Source: Dyadobacter soli (GTDB taxonomy: Bacteria > Bacteroidota > Bacteroidia > Cytophagales > Spirosomataceae). Taken from it: a stretch of 64,000 nucleotides of DNA. The translations under genes and the position numbers were made by a program. Shown in pieces: positions 1-8,645 of the stretch. Location: NCBI RefSeq assembly GCF_900101885.1, contig NZ_FNAN01000003.1, forward strand, positions 1 to 64,000, given 5' to 3'. Within the stretch, counting starts at the first letter, position 1, and every line of letters begins with the position of its first letter. The notes beneath the pieces were generated by a model that worked only from the letters and a program-made list of their open reading frames with translations, made no database searches and was not told the origin of the DNA.

Positions 1-294
1 CCCGCAAAAGCAATCGCCCAGGCATACAGACGGCGCTGGGATATAGAAATCTTCTTTCGTTTCCTCAAACAGGAATTGAATGTCAGTCATCTGGTCTCTT
101 TAAACAAAAACGGCATACAGGTCATGCTATATATGACCCTGATTACCGCCATGATGGTGTTGATCTATAAAAAAGCCAACAACATTGGATACAAAACCGC
201 CAAAAGAAGGTTTTCGATGGAGGTCCGGGACTTAGCCATTGCCCTGATCGTAGTCCACTGCGGAGGAAATCCTGATCTGTTTTTCAAAACATAA
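1..294 (+). mobile_element. IS4-family transposase, C-terminal fragment (runs off the window start)
   Basis: Frame 1 is open from the first base to a TAA at 292-294. It encodes about 97 residues of a DDE transposase C-terminus. The reading begins PAKAIAQAYRRRWDIEIFFR and carries the IS4 hallmark Y-x2-R-x3-E-x6-K (Y10, R13, E17, K24 of this fragment), which includes the catalytic glutamate. A hydrophobic segment follows and the protein ends NPDLFFKT. An internal TTG at 76 could be mistaken for a start, but the motif lies upstream of it, so this is the tail of a longer gene to the left. No terminal inverted repeat could be identified. Whether the element is intact cannot be judged from here. 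Confidence 0.85.
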
Positions 295-320
295 AAAATG
301 GCCGGAATTTCTTCCGACCA
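293..320 (-). terminator. Probable terminator of the DUF1328 gene
   Basis: TGGCCGGAA (299-307) pairs with TTCCGACCA (312-320) around a 4-nt loop with one C/A mismatch. Read on the minus strand the hairpin is followed by a run of six T (complement of 293-298). It lies 50 bp past the stop of the minus-strand DUF1328 gene and also just beyond the plus-strand transposase stop. Confidence 0.55.
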
Positions 321-369
321 TGACTGACACTGAGTCCGCTTTTTTCATTTGCAGTATTGCCGAAAGTCG

Positions 370-534
370 TCAGGATCGCCCGACACCGCGGCTTAATAAG
401 CTTAGCACGAAGAGAACGAGGAATACGAAGAAAAGAATTTTAGCAATTCCGGCTGCGCCTGCTGCTATTCCACCGAATCCGAGGATACCGGCAATGATAG
501 CGATAACGAGAAATATTACGGTCCATCTAAGCAT
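370..534 (-). CDS. DUF1328 (YtjA/UPF0391) small membrane protein
   Basis: A 54-residue protein starting at ATG 534-532 and ending at TGA 372-370. It reads [20 protein letters not shown], then a Gly/Ala-rich [12 protein letters not shown] stretch, then a second hydrophobic helix [13 protein letters not shown] and a short polar tail. Two transmembrane helices joined by a small-residue hinge are the pattern of the DUF1328/YtjA family, usually about 50-60 residues and of unknown function in the cytoplasmic membrane. The plus-strand reading of the same DNA (320-559) is a Pro/Arg-rich shadow. A hairpin with a minus-strand T-run follows the stop. Confidence 0.85.
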   Translation of the reverse strand: MLRWTVIFLVIAIIAGILGFGGIAAGAAGIAKILFFVFLVLFVLSLLSRGVGRS

Positions 535-730
535 GATTGACAAATATTTAGGTTTTTGATTATTGATATCTGAAACCCATAATTACCAACTCCATGCCAG
601 AAGCGCATATGCGCCCTGAACGCGTTAAACCGCTGTTTCAGCTTGAAAATGAGGTTTTTTGTGGAGAATGATGCACAGTTTCAAGGGGATTCCTTTAATT
701 TTACCGTTTAATCAAATTACTCATGTTCGA

Positions 731-2587
731 ATGAAGTTTAAATTATCTGTGCTAATGCTGGTCGCGCTGGCGTTCCGGGTTTCGGCACAAAGTGACCGTT
801 GGCAGCAGCGCGCGAAGTACCAGATGGAAATCGATTTTGATGCTGTCAAACATCAGTACAAAGGCACCCAAAAACTCGTTTACACTAATAATTCCCCCGA
901 TACACTTCAAAAGGTATTCTATCATTTATACCTGAATGCATTTCAGCCCGGCAGCCAGATGGACGTCCGCTCACGCACGATCAGCGACCCCGATGCGCGT
1001 GTGAAGGACCGCATTTCCAAACTGTCACCTTCCGAAATCGGTTACGAAAAAGTGCTTTCCCTCAAACAGAACGGCAAGGCATTGAAATACGAGGTGGTGG
1101 GTACCATCCTCGAAGTGACATTGAATGAGAAGATCCTGCCGAAGTCGAACCACACTTTTGATATGGAATTCGAAGCGCAGGTGCCGCAGCAAATCCGTCG
1201 CACAGGCCGGGCTAATGCGGAAGGCATCGACTACTCGATGGCGCAATGGTATCCCAAAATGTCGGAATACGATTACGAAGGATGGCATGCGAATCCGTAT
1301 ATCGGTCGCGAATTCTATGGAATCTGGGGTGATTTTGATGTGAAAATCACGATGGATGCAGCCTATACCATTGCCGGAACCGGCTATTTACAGAATCCTG
1401 ACAAGATCGGTCACGGATATTCGAACAAAAACGTCACCCACAAGCCGGGCGAGCGCCTTACCTGGCATTTCGTAGCGCCGGAAGTACACGATTTCATGTG
1501 GGCTGCCGATCGCGATTACCAGCACGACGTCGTGAAAGTGGATGATAACCTGGACCTGCATTTCTTTTACCAAACCGATACGCTGGCTAATGTGTGGAAA
1601 CAGATGGAGCCGCTTGCGGTGCGGTCGTTCAAGTTTATGAACGAGCAGTTCGGGCGCTATCCTTACAAGCAATATTCGATTATCCAGGGCGGCGACGGCG
1701 GCATGGAATACCCTATGGCGACGCTCATTACCGGCCGGTTGAACCTCCACGCATTGACGAGCGTAACCGTCCACGAATCCATTCACAGCTGGTTCCAGGG
1801 CCTTTTGGGTACCAATGAATCCAAATACCCGTGGATGGACGAGGGCTTTACAACTTACGCGCAAAATCTGGTGATGAATGAGCTGTTCCCCGCCAAGGGA
1901 GATCCGCAGCGCAATGCGACCACGAGCTACCGCGGTTTAGTGAAATCGGGAGCGGAAGAGCCGCTTACCACCCACGCCGACCATTATAATACCAATAAGG
2001 CATACAGCATCGCGAGCTACAATAAAGGTGCAGTTTTCCTGAACCAGCTCAACTATATCATGGGTAAGGAGGCATTTCAGCGCGGGATGAAGCGGTATTT
2101 CAATGAATGGAAGTTTAAACACCCGAATCCGACCGATCTGAAACGCATTATGGAAAAGGAATCGGGGCTGGAACTGGACTGGTTCTGGGAGAATTTTGTG
2201 GGTACTACCAAAACCATAGATTACAGCATCCGCGAAGTAGTAGCTAATGCGGGTAAAACCGATGTGGCGCTTGAAAGAATAGGGCAGATGCCGATGCCGC
2301 TGGATGTGGTGGTGAGCTACAAGGACGGCACGGTGGAGAATTTTTACATTCCGCTGGAAATCATGCGGGGTGAGAAAAATGAGAACTTATACGCCAAAAC
2401 CACCCTATTGAACGACTGGGGCTGGACCTATCCCGAATATTCCTTCACCATCGATCGCAACGTCGCAGACATTCAGGCCATTGCCATCGATCCAAGCCAG
2501 CGAATGGCCGATCTCGATCCCGACAACAACGTATGGCCGACGGTTTCCAAAACTACGCCGCGTTTCAAGGCTGTGAAAGTGAAATAA
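731..2587 (+). CDS. M1 family (gluzincin) metallopeptidase, secreted
   Basis: Zinc aminopeptidase-like protein of 618 residues. The frame opens at 659, but ATG 731 is chosen because it starts a clean signal peptide (MKFKLSVLMLVALAFRVSAQ). An N-terminal beta-sandwich domain of about 270 residues is followed by the M1 exopeptidase signature GGMEYP (323-328), zinc motif HESIH (348-352) and third ligand E371 in WMDEGF, giving the family spacing HExxH-x18-E. Length and composition match the exported M1 peptidases common in Bacteroidota. Its TAA ends one base before the stop of the convergent DUF5686 gene, with no room for a separate terminator. Substrate is not predictable; a role in peptide scavenging outside the cytoplasm is inferred. 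Confidence 0.93.
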   Translation: MKFKLSVLMLVALAFRVSAQSDRWQQRAKYQMEIDFDAVKHQYKGTQKLVYTNNSPDTLQKVFYHLYLNAFQPGSQMDVRSRTISDPDARVKDRISKLSPSEIGYEKVLSLKQNGKALKYEVVGTILEVTLNEKILPKSNHTFDMEFEAQVPQQIRRTGRANAEGIDYSMAQWYPKMSEYDYEGWHANPYIGREFYGIWGDFDVKITMDAAYTIAGTGYLQNPDKIGHGYSNKNVTHKPGERLTWHFVAPEVHDFMWAADRDYQHDVVKVDDNLDLHFFYQTDTLANVWKQMEPLAVRSFKFMNEQFGRYPYKQYSIIQGGDGGMEYPMATLITGRLNLHALTSVTVHESIHSWFQGLLGTNESKYPWMDEGFTTYAQNLVMNELFPAKGDPQRNATTSYRGLVKSGAEEPLTTHADHYNTNKAYSIASYNKGAVFLNQLNYIMGKEAFQRGMKRYFNEWKFKHPNPTDLKRIMEKESGLELDWFWENFVGTTKTIDYSIREVVANAGKTDVALERIGQMPMPLDVVVSYKDGTVENFYIPLEIMRGEKNENLYAKTTLLNDWGWTYPEYSFTIDRNVADIQAIAIDPSQRMADLDPDNNVWPTVSKTTPRFKAVKVK

Positions 2588-5152
2588 TTACCGTCCGAAA
2601 CGAAAGGAGGCACCGATGCGCCATCCCATGCCTTTGAAATCAGAGCCATGGAATTGCGCAACGGCCTCCAACCGGATGATCCGCACGATATTATCAATTC
2701 CATAAACCGCTTCCGAATAATTTCGCATTGTGGGAACGCGCAGGTAATGTAGCTGCAATGTCTCCGAAATACCCGTCACGCGTAACGCCTGTATGCGTGT
2801 GAGCAGGAAATGCTGCATTGTCCAGATTAAATGCGCCTGCATAAACCATTTCGAGGTGCTGTACCGGTAGTAAGGCAGCATCCGGAACTGATCGGGCGGG
2901 TACACATATTGGAAGAAAAATTCATTACCCATAAAGTGCTGATAATCGGGAAAGTACATTTGTTTGGTACTTAAAAACCCGCCTCCATTTACCAGGTATT
3001 CCAGGTTACTGCGGGGGCCGAGGCTCAGGTCCTGGCGTATCGTACCTTGCAGCAGCGAATAATCCGAATCGCCGAGAAAGCCCAGCCCGCTTTTGTAATT
3101 CACGATAAATGCCGGCCCACGGCTTCTTAAATAGCGCTTTTCCCCATTCCGGATCAGGTACCTTCTCCATGGGCGCAATGTGGCGGTTACGTCGAAAATC
3201 CATGCATTATGGTCTTCGAAACCGGTATTGCTCAGCTCCCGGTTCGCAGGGCGGTTGGGCGTAAATCCGAATTGGCTCCAAAAAATGATCGGCCGGGCGC
3301 TTTCCTGGTTGAACAACTCCTTGCGGTGCTCGAAATCCAGACTTGCATTGAGGCTCAGAATATCGCCGATGTTGCGGAGCGTGTACTGAATGCGGCCGTA
3401 TTGTTTTTGGTAAACCTTCATCAAACTCCGGTCGAAGAAGCGCGCGGCGATGCTGTTAGGTAATGGCGGAATGGGCTCGCGGTTATTAATCTGCGACGCC
3501 ATTTCGCCGCCTTCGAGCAACAGGTTCCAGTTTCTGCCGCCGATATTGGTTTGCAGGTTTCCATACAGCCGCTTGCGCCCGAACGAGTAACGCACCAGCG
3601 GCCGCACGCTCATGTACGATGCCTTTCCCCAGCGCTTTTGCCATTCGGTAATGATGTTGATCGCATTGCCTTCCACCGAATTATAGCTGACCGACAGGAA
3701 AGGGCTTTTGAAATAAAAACTATTACGGTTACCCAGCTGATACGTATTGCCCAACAGCAGGTGAATGGGCTTGAAATGCGTGGAATCCGGCTTGGTCTTA
3801 ATGCGCAGCGAGTCCTTCACGACCTTAATGCTATCTTGCGTGACGTAACTGGAAACTTCTGATTTGGTCAGTGGAATGGGGCGTAATACCTGCCAGTAAG
3901 CAGTGTCGCGTTTGTTGGCCATCGAATCGATTACGATGGAATCCTGCCGCACGAGCCGGTCGTTGCCGAGCTGTTCTTTCTGCTCTTTTTTCTGCTGCTT
4001 TTCGTATTGTTTGGTGAGTTTCCTGAAATTTTTAGTGGAAAACTCCTTCTGCGCCTGGATGAGGTTTTCGAGGTCTTTTCCGCCTTTTACCTTCGGCGCA
4101 TTGTCTTTTTTGTGGTCGGCAATGACGATATCTTCCTTCAAACCGGGATCGATATCGAGCTTTTCATAGGTAAGCGAAACCAGGTAGCGGAACTCGCCCG
4201 CGAAGCCGAGGTAGCCGCCGTTCAGTTTAAACTGCTGGTTGACGGGAATCCACACGCCTTGCACGGGGCTGAAAATTTGCTTCGCTGAAATGTTCAAACC
4301 GCTGGTAGTGGTTTGCAAATCGTAGCTATGGATCGCCCAACGGTCTTCCAGAATAAACAAGCTGCCGCGGAAAACCCCTTCTCCGTAAGCTTTTGGAATA
4401 ACCCTTATTTTATTGACGATTTCTCCCCGTTCCTCGAAATAGCCTTCATATTCAAATTTATAATAGGCAAAAGACTTGGGCGACAATGGTGAAATCGTAC
4501 CCGCGATTTCGGGGCTGTATAAACTCGCGAGAATGTATTCGTTGGGAGAAGGAATGCTGTTGTCGAGGCTGTTGCGCGTGGAGATAATGCGCTGACTGTA
4601 ATTGTTCGGGCGGCGGTATTTAATTTCTGCAACACTCTCGTTCAGAATGGCTTTGCCTTGCTGCACGCCCTCTTTTTTCAGTCGTTTTTGAAGTAAAAAA
4701 GGGATTTTCGTCGCTACACCGGTACTTCTGGAATAAACTTTGGCCGTATAACCCCGTACCTGCAACTGGTGAAAACGTGCCTTCGCGATCGCGCGTCGCA
4801 TGATCGTGTACGCGGGATCCTCCTTACCCTTGCCAATTGTCGCTTCCTGCAAGCTCAGGGCCTGCTCCTCCATCGCCACATTCAGCTCCGTAAAATCGTT
4901 GCCGATCGTCACGGTTTTGGAAATGCTTTTGAAGCCCAAATACTGGAAGATGATTTCGTAACTGCCGGGCGGGAGGCTGAACTCATATTCGCCCTCCTCA
5001 TTGGCCATAGTACCATTGCTGGTACCCTTCACGGCGATGCCTGCGTAGGGGAGTGCTTCACCGTTTTTTGTGGTAATGCGTCCCCTGATCCCACCGGCCC
5101 GGGAAAGCTGTTGCATGGTCAGAAAGAGCAGCAATAGTGCCAGAAAACGCAT
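2588..5152 (-). CDS. DUF5686 / carboxypeptidase-regulatory-like domain outer-membrane protein
   Basis: An 854-residue protein from ATG 5152. The longer frame back to 5392 reads through the terminator hairpin of the gene upstream and has no signal, so the ATG giving MRFLALLLLFLTMQQLSRAG is preferred. After the signal, residues about 21-100 form a CarboxypepD_reg-like beta-sandwich (GRITTKNGEALPYAGIAVKG, then SLPPGSYEIIFQYLGFKS). The rest matches the DUF5686 family, with a Lys/Gln-rich linker (QYEKQQKKEQKEQ) and a C-terminal half full of alternating aromatic beta-strands ending GASFRFGR, as in outer-membrane barrels. Function is unknown. A second family member sits at 56053-58569. The stop abuts the stop of the M1 peptidase gene. 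Confidence 0.85.
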   Translation of the reverse strand: MRFLALLLLFLTMQQLSRAGGIRGRITTKNGEALPYAGIAVKGTSNGTMANEEGEYEFSLPPGSYEIIFQYLGFKSISKTVTIGNDFTELNVAMEEQALSLQEATIGKGKEDPAYTIMRRAIAKARFHQLQVRGYTAKVYSRSTGVATKIPFLLQKRLKKEGVQQGKAILNESVAEIKYRRPNNYSQRIISTRNSLDNSIPSPNEYILASLYSPEIAGTISPLSPKSFAYYKFEYEGYFEERGEIVNKIRVIPKAYGEGVFRGSLFILEDRWAIHSYDLQTTTSGLNISAKQIFSPVQGVWIPVNQQFKLNGGYLGFAGEFRYLVSLTYEKLDIDPGLKEDIVIADHKKDNAPKVKGGKDLENLIQAQKEFSTKNFRKLTKQYEKQQKKEQKEQLGNDRLVRQDSIVIDSMANKRDTAYWQVLRPIPLTKSEVSSYVTQDSIKVVKDSLRIKTKPDSTHFKPIHLLLGNTYQLGNRNSFYFKSPFLSVSYNSVEGNAINIITEWQKRWGKASYMSVRPLVRYSFGRKRLYGNLQTNIGGRNWNLLLEGGEMASQINNREPIPPLPNSIAARFFDRSLMKVYQKQYGRIQYTLRNIGDILSLNASLDFEHRKELFNQESARPIIFWSQFGFTPNRPANRELSNTGFEDHNAWIFDVTATLRPWRRYLIRNGEKRYLRSRGPAFIVNYKSGLGFLGDSDYSLLQGTIRQDLSLGPRSNLEYLVNGGGFLSTKQMYFPDYQHFMGNEFFFQYVYPPDQFRMLPYYRYSTSKWFMQAHLIWTMQHFLLTRIQALRVTGISETLQLHYLRVPTMRNYSEAVYGIDNIVRIIRLEAVAQFHGSDFKGMGWRIGASFRFGR

Positions 5153-5297
5153 ATAGTCGGGTGTAAAGTGCTGATAGCGGCGGTTGGTATCCTCGTATTT
5201 GTGCAACGAGTTGTCGCAATTAGCACAAAATACATGACATTCCAGACCCGCGCAATCGACTTTACTTATAGAACCGTACCAGCGATGCGGGCTAACA

Positions 5298-5331
5298 TAA
5301 AAAAGCGGCACACCGGAGCTCCGGTATGCCG
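5298..5331 (-). terminator. Terminator of the dsbA-like gene
   Basis: A 26-nt hairpin at 5306-5331 (CGGCA, mismatch, ACCGG-AGCTCCGGT, mismatch, TGCCG) is followed on the minus strand by a run of T (complement of 5298-5304). It lies 24 bp beyond the stop of the minus-strand DsbA-like gene, so it is a standard intrinsic terminator. Confidence 0.85.
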
Positions 5332-5354
5332 TTTTCGACGCAATGTTTTGGGAC

Positions 5355-6062
5355 TTAGTCGCATTCCCCGTCGATCGTGCAGTTCGCACCATCGGCCAGG
5401 TTTACGAGAGGTTTCGGATTCGCCTTTTCCCACTCGCCGAACGACTGCTGCAATGCATTCAGAAAAGTTTCGGTGTGTTGCGCCCCTGAAACCGCATATT
5501 TGCGATCGAGCACAAAGAATGGAACGCCCCGCGCGCCAACCTGCTGCGCTTCGTAAATATCGCGGCGCACATCTTCGCTGAAACGGGTACCTTCCAGGAC
5601 CCCCTTCAATTCGGCCGCATCCAGCCCGATGGCAGTTCCGAGTTCGATTAATGTGGCATGATCAGCCGTGTTGCGGCCATCCGTAAAATAGGCTTTGAAC
5701 AACTGCTCTTCCGCCGCATCGCCCAGGCCTTTTGTTTTCGCAAACTGCAAAAACCGGTGTGCATCGAACGAATTGGCCAGTACCGCCTTGTCCATATTAT
5801 ATTCCAAACCGACTTCGGCAGCCATATTGGTGACATGGTCATTTACCTGCTGCGCATAGTCCGGCGTCCAGCCTTTGGTTTCGGCCAGGTAATCATTAAT
5901 GCTGCGGCCAGGCTCGGTTTTCATTTGTGGATTCAGCTGAAAACTCTTCCATTCCACCTGAATCTGATCGCGCTCCGGAAACTCCGCCAGCGCACTCTCA
6001 AAGCGCCGCTTGCCGATATAGCAAAACGGGCACATCACATCACTCCATATTTCGACTTTCAT
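5355..6062 (-). CDS. DsbA-family (FrnE-like) thiol oxidoreductase
   Basis: A 235-residue cytoplasmic thioredoxin-fold protein with no signal peptide. The redox motif C11-P-F-C14 follows the first beta strand (MKVEIWSDVMCPFCYIGKRR). A helical insertion and the cis-proline segment GARGVPFFVLDRKYAVSG complete the FrnE/2-hydroxychromene isomerase-like DsbA architecture. The C-terminus carries two further cysteines (NCTIDGEC), unusual for the core fold and possibly an extra redox or metal site. It is the downstream member of a minus-strand pair with the nitroreductase at 6254, separated by the phased decamer array. The substrate is unknown; a cytosolic disulfide or isomerase role is inferred from family. 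Confidence 0.9.
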   Translation of the reverse strand: MKVEIWSDVMCPFCYIGKRRFESALAEFPERDQIQVEWKSFQLNPQMKTEPGRSINDYLAETKGWTPDYAQQVNDHVTNMAAEVGLEYNMDKAVLANSFDAHRFLQFAKTKGLGDAAEEQLFKAYFTDGRNTADHATLIELGTAIGLDAAELKGVLEGTRFSEDVRRDIYEAQQVGARGVPFFVLDRKYAVSGAQHTETFLNALQQSFGEWEKANPKPLVNLADGANCTIDGECD

Positions 6063-6100
6063 GATATCGCTTGTTCGTAATTGTAACTTCCGGGAGGGGA

Positions 6101-6228
6101 GTCATTTTTGGTCAGGTCTTGTCAGTTGTTGTCAGGTATTGTCATTTGTTGTTTCAACAATCCATAACAACCCCTGACCATTCTTGACTACAAATGACCA
6201 CTCTTGACTACAAATGCCGATCCCTGAC
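6101..6228. repeat. Helically phased inverted decamer array (GTCA x5, then TGAC x5 of 6)
   Basis: GTCA occurs at 6101, 6111, 6121, 6131 and 6141, exactly 10 bp apart. After a centre of about 30 bp, TGAC occurs at 6175, 6185, 6195, 6205 and 6225, with the 6215 position degenerated to TGCC. The two arms are inverted copies of the same decamer family (for example TTTGTAGTCA on the minus strand and TTTGTTGTCA nearby). The array lies between the nitroreductase stop and the DsbA-like start, so it would form most of the dsbA 5' leader. The two arms are only partly complementary overall. Confidence 0.85.
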
Positions 6229-6253
6229 TTTCTACCTCCCGTTATTAAAAAGC

Positions 6254-6889
6254 TCAGATCGATATAAAAAGTTCTTCATGCGCCCGGCGCACCTTCTTCG
6301 CATTCGCCAATGGATCTTTCTCATGATCTCGGTAACCCAATGTCAGGATGACGACACTCCGCAAGCCTTTTTCTTGCAATCCTAGAATTTCATCCAGTTT
6401 CGCCGCGTCGAAGCCTTCCATCGGCGTAGCATCCACTTCTTCCGTCGCTGCCGCAACCAGTCCGTGGCCCAATGCGATGTACGCCTGCCGCGCAGCCCAG
6501 TCGAAATTCACTTCCTCGCTGCGGCTGAGAATGCCGCCGTTAATGCTGCTATGGTAGCCAGCCAGTGATTCGAGGCTCACATTCCGGGTCGAAGCGATCA
6601 GTTGGATAAAATCATCCACATGCTGTGACGTCAGCTTTTCCCAGGCCGCGAACACCAGCAAATGCGAGGCATCCGGGATTTGCAGCTGGCGGGGAGCCGC
6701 TTCGCTGAAAATTTTGTCTTTCAGCTCCTTGTCCTCTACCACAATCACATTATAAGGCTGCAAACCCACCGAAGACGGTGCCAGCTTGATCGCTTCGAGG
6801 ATATTGTCCAGTTTCTCCTGGGGAATGGCCTGGCCATTCATACGTTTGGTGGCGTAGCGCCAATTCAATTTTTTTATTAACTCGCTCAT
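6254..6889 (-). CDS. NAD(P)H-dependent nitroreductase (NfsB-like flavoprotein)
   Basis: A 211-residue FMN-dependent oxidoreductase. The N-terminal RYATKRMNGQAIPQ contains the basic residues that contact FMN phosphate in the nitroreductase fold, followed by LAPSSVGLQPYNVIVV and, near the C-terminus, the LGYRDHEKDPLANAKKVRR segment typical of the NfsB/YfkO subgroup. Such enzymes reduce quinones, nitroaromatics or flavins at the expense of NAD(P)H. It is transcribed divergently from the HxlR regulator at 6996, an arrangement repeatedly seen for HxlR-controlled reductases, and precedes the DsbA-like gene on the same strand. A -7-like TAAGTTTG is complementary to 6930-6937. Confidence 0.9.
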   Translation of the reverse strand: MSELIKKLNWRYATKRMNGQAIPQEKLDNILEAIKLAPSSVGLQPYNVIVVEDKELKDKIFSEAAPRQLQIPDASHLLVFAAWEKLTSQHVDDFIQLIASTRNVSLESLAGYHSSINGGILSRSEEVNFDWAARQAYIALGHGLVAAATEEVDATPMEGFDAAKLDEILGLQEKGLRSVVILTLGYRDHEKDPLANAKKVRRAHEELFISI

Positions 6890-6929
6890 TTTTATCTAAG
6901 TTTGGTGTACCGTTCAATCAATCGGCATG

Positions 6930-6970
6930 CAAACTTAATTAAATTTACTATACATTTGTAAGTAGTATAC
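6930..6970. promoter_or_regulatory. Divergent promoter region with candidate HxlR operator
   Basis: TATAC (6949-6953) and GTATA (6965-6969) form an inverted repeat with an 11-bp spacer, and TACTATAC/TAGTATAC also recur directly 17 bp apart. Bacteroidota -7 boxes flank or overlap it: TACATTTG at 6951-6958 for hxlR, and TAAGTTTG on the minus strand (complement of 6930-6937) for the nitroreductase. A repressor bound here could control both genes. Operator assignment is inference. Confidence 0.45.
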
Positions 6971-6995
6971 AAAAGGATAGTGATAAAAATCAGCT

Positions 6996-7361
6996 ATGGA
7001 AAAGACAAAGGAAGCAAAGCCGCACACCTGGGGCGAATGCACGAAAAGCATCCTCCCCGTGCGCGACGCATTGGAAGTACTGAGCGGCAAATGGAAACTG
7101 CCCATCATCATATCTCTCATGTTCGGCAACAAACGCTTCTCGCAAATCGCGAAAGAAGTGCCGGGCATTACCGACAAAATGCTCTCGAAAGAGCTCCGCG
7201 AGCTGGAAAGCAACGACCTTGTAAAACGCACCGTCTACGACTCCATTCCAGTCGTCGTGGAATACTCGCTGACCGAGTACGGGCATTCGTTGGAAATAGT
7301 GATCAAGACGCTTCGGGACTGGGGCGTAGCGCACCGGAAGCGGATGATGGTGGCGGAGTAG
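6996..7361 (+). CDS. HxlR-family winged-helix transcriptional regulator
   Basis: A 121-residue DNA-binding protein with the HxlR signature: a conserved N-terminal cysteine (WGECTKSILPVRDALEVL), SGKWKLPIIISLMFGNKRFS, then the recognition region PGITDKMLSKELRELESNDLV and the wing TVYDSIPVVVEYSLTEYG. Members bind DNA as dimers and often sense electrophiles, aldehydes or oxidants, sometimes through the N-terminal cysteine. It is divergent from the nitroreductase, its most likely target. Its last 59 bp overlap the 3' end of the convergent acyltransferase gene. Confidence 0.93.
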   Translation: MEKTKEAKPHTWGECTKSILPVRDALEVLSGKWKLPIIISLMFGNKRFSQIAKEVPGITDKMLSKELRELESNDLVKRTVYDSIPVVVEYSLTEYGHSLEIVIKTLRDWGVAHRKRMMVAE

Positions 7362-8439
7362 GGCCTCTCAAAAAAATCTTCGCCGGTAATTCAAATGTCC
7401 TGTACGTGAGGTATGCGAGTGCGTACGTGAAGAGAATAAATGCAATGAGCGTTGCGGGGGCGTCGGGATTGAAGAATCCATGCAAAATAAATAGGGTGTG
7501 AAATACGATTTGCAGCGGAAAATGCAGCAAATAGGATGCGTATGTCATATCTCCCAATACCGCCCAGGATTTCCCCCGGCCAGGAAAACGGACTTGAAGC
7601 CATACCAGAAAGTATACCGTGGCAGGCAAGATGCTCACGCAGGCAATGTGTATTTTCAAATGACCTGATCGCGCGAAAGTCGACAGATAAAAGACCAGGC
7701 TAGTTATTAAAACCGCAAATGCGGGAAGCCATCCGTTGCTGAAACCGGATCCGGAACTGCTGCATTGGTGCACGAACAGCCTATGCAACAAACCTCCCAC
7801 ATAAAAGCAAAGAATCCCCGCGCCAACGTGTATCCCGCCAATAGCGAGCCCGCCTAGACTCATCAATATCAGGAACTTGGGTTTTCCGAGTAAAAAGCGG
7901 CAAAAGACGAAGAACGTAGCATATAAAAACACTTCCACTGATACAGACCAAATGGGCCCGTTGAAGGAATGCCCGTCCTGAAAACCCCAGTAAGACATCA
8001 ATCCCAATTGAAGTAGAAAATGTTTTAGGTCGTTGTATGGATAAACAAAGTAGGCGCCGAAGAGCTGATAATGGCCTGATTGTAAGCCGCAGGTGAGCAG
8101 TAGTGTTACGAGGTGCAGTGGGTAAAGTCGAGAAAATCGGTTCCGTATGAAGGCTTTCACCGACACGGAACGTCGCGCGATGCCCTCCGCATACAAGCAG
8201 AAAAAGACGAAGCCCGACAGGATGAAAAACAGATAAACTGCCAATTCTCCGTAATCATACAGTGGTTGCAGAATGAGGTAACCTGGTTGCGAAGCCTTGT
8301 CGAAGTCAGGTCGACGCTCCGCATTGTCGAAGTAGAAATGCTGGTAATGCCAAATAAGAATGGCAAGGGAAGCAAAGCCTCTCAGGATATCGAGGAAGTA
8401 GAAGCGCTGAACGGGACTTTCGGGGCTCGGAGTATTCAT
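7303..8439 (-). CDS. Acyltransferase-3 family membrane O-acyltransferase
   Basis: A 378-residue polytopic protein from ATG 8439; an in-frame TTG nine bases upstream is possible. It opens RFYFLDILRGFASLAILIWH, containing the R-G pair and the histidine typical of acyltransferase-3 (OafA/NodX) proteins, followed by about ten hydrophobic segments and the conserved RFSRLYPLHL and SVSVEVFLY. Members transfer acetyl or other acyl groups to sugars of cell-envelope polymers. The last roughly 19 residues, rich in Pro and Ser, are encoded antisense to the end of hxlR. This suggests the gene lost an earlier stop and now reads into its neighbour. Confidence 0.9.
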   Translation of the reverse strand: MNTPSPESPVQRFYFLDILRGFASLAILIWHYQHFYFDNAERRPDFDKASQPGYLILQPLYDYGELAVYLFFILSGFVFFCLYAEGIARRSVSVKAFIRNRFSRLYPLHLVTLLLTCGLQSGHYQLFGAYFVYPYNDLKHFLLQLGLMSYWGFQDGHSFNGPIWSVSVEVFLYATFFVFCRFLLGKPKFLILMSLGGLAIGGIHVGAGILCFYVGGLLHRLFVHQCSSSGSGFSNGWLPAFAVLITSLVFYLSTFARSGHLKIHIACVSILPATVYFLVWLQVRFPGRGKSWAVLGDMTYASYLLHFPLQIVFHTLFILHGFFNPDAPATLIAFILFTYALAYLTYRTFELPAKIFLRGPTPPPSSASGALRPSPEAS

Positions 8440-8645
8440 ACGTACCAAAATACCCGGCGGTCCGCAAGTGAATGTATTCGCGTGATTCGCAGGCTGGTTG
8501 CGAATGATTGAATGGTAAATAATTGAAACTTACTCGTTGCTCATCGGATTTCGACTGGAAGTGACAGATTGGTTATAATGTGCGTAATACCGCTCGCGGT
8601 TTTCACAATTGGTTTTGAGACCTCACATTAAACTCTGTCGGAAAG

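Noticed and set aside
320-559. 79-residue plus-strand ORF over the DUF1328 gene
   Set aside because: The minus strand encodes the DUF1328 pattern; the plus-strand protein is Pro/Arg-rich and meaningless.
605-616. 12-bp perfect palindrome GCGCATATGCGC upstream of the M1 peptidase gene
   Set aside because: A single short palindrome, more than 100 bp from the start, with no promoter box or repeat around it. Chance is adequate.
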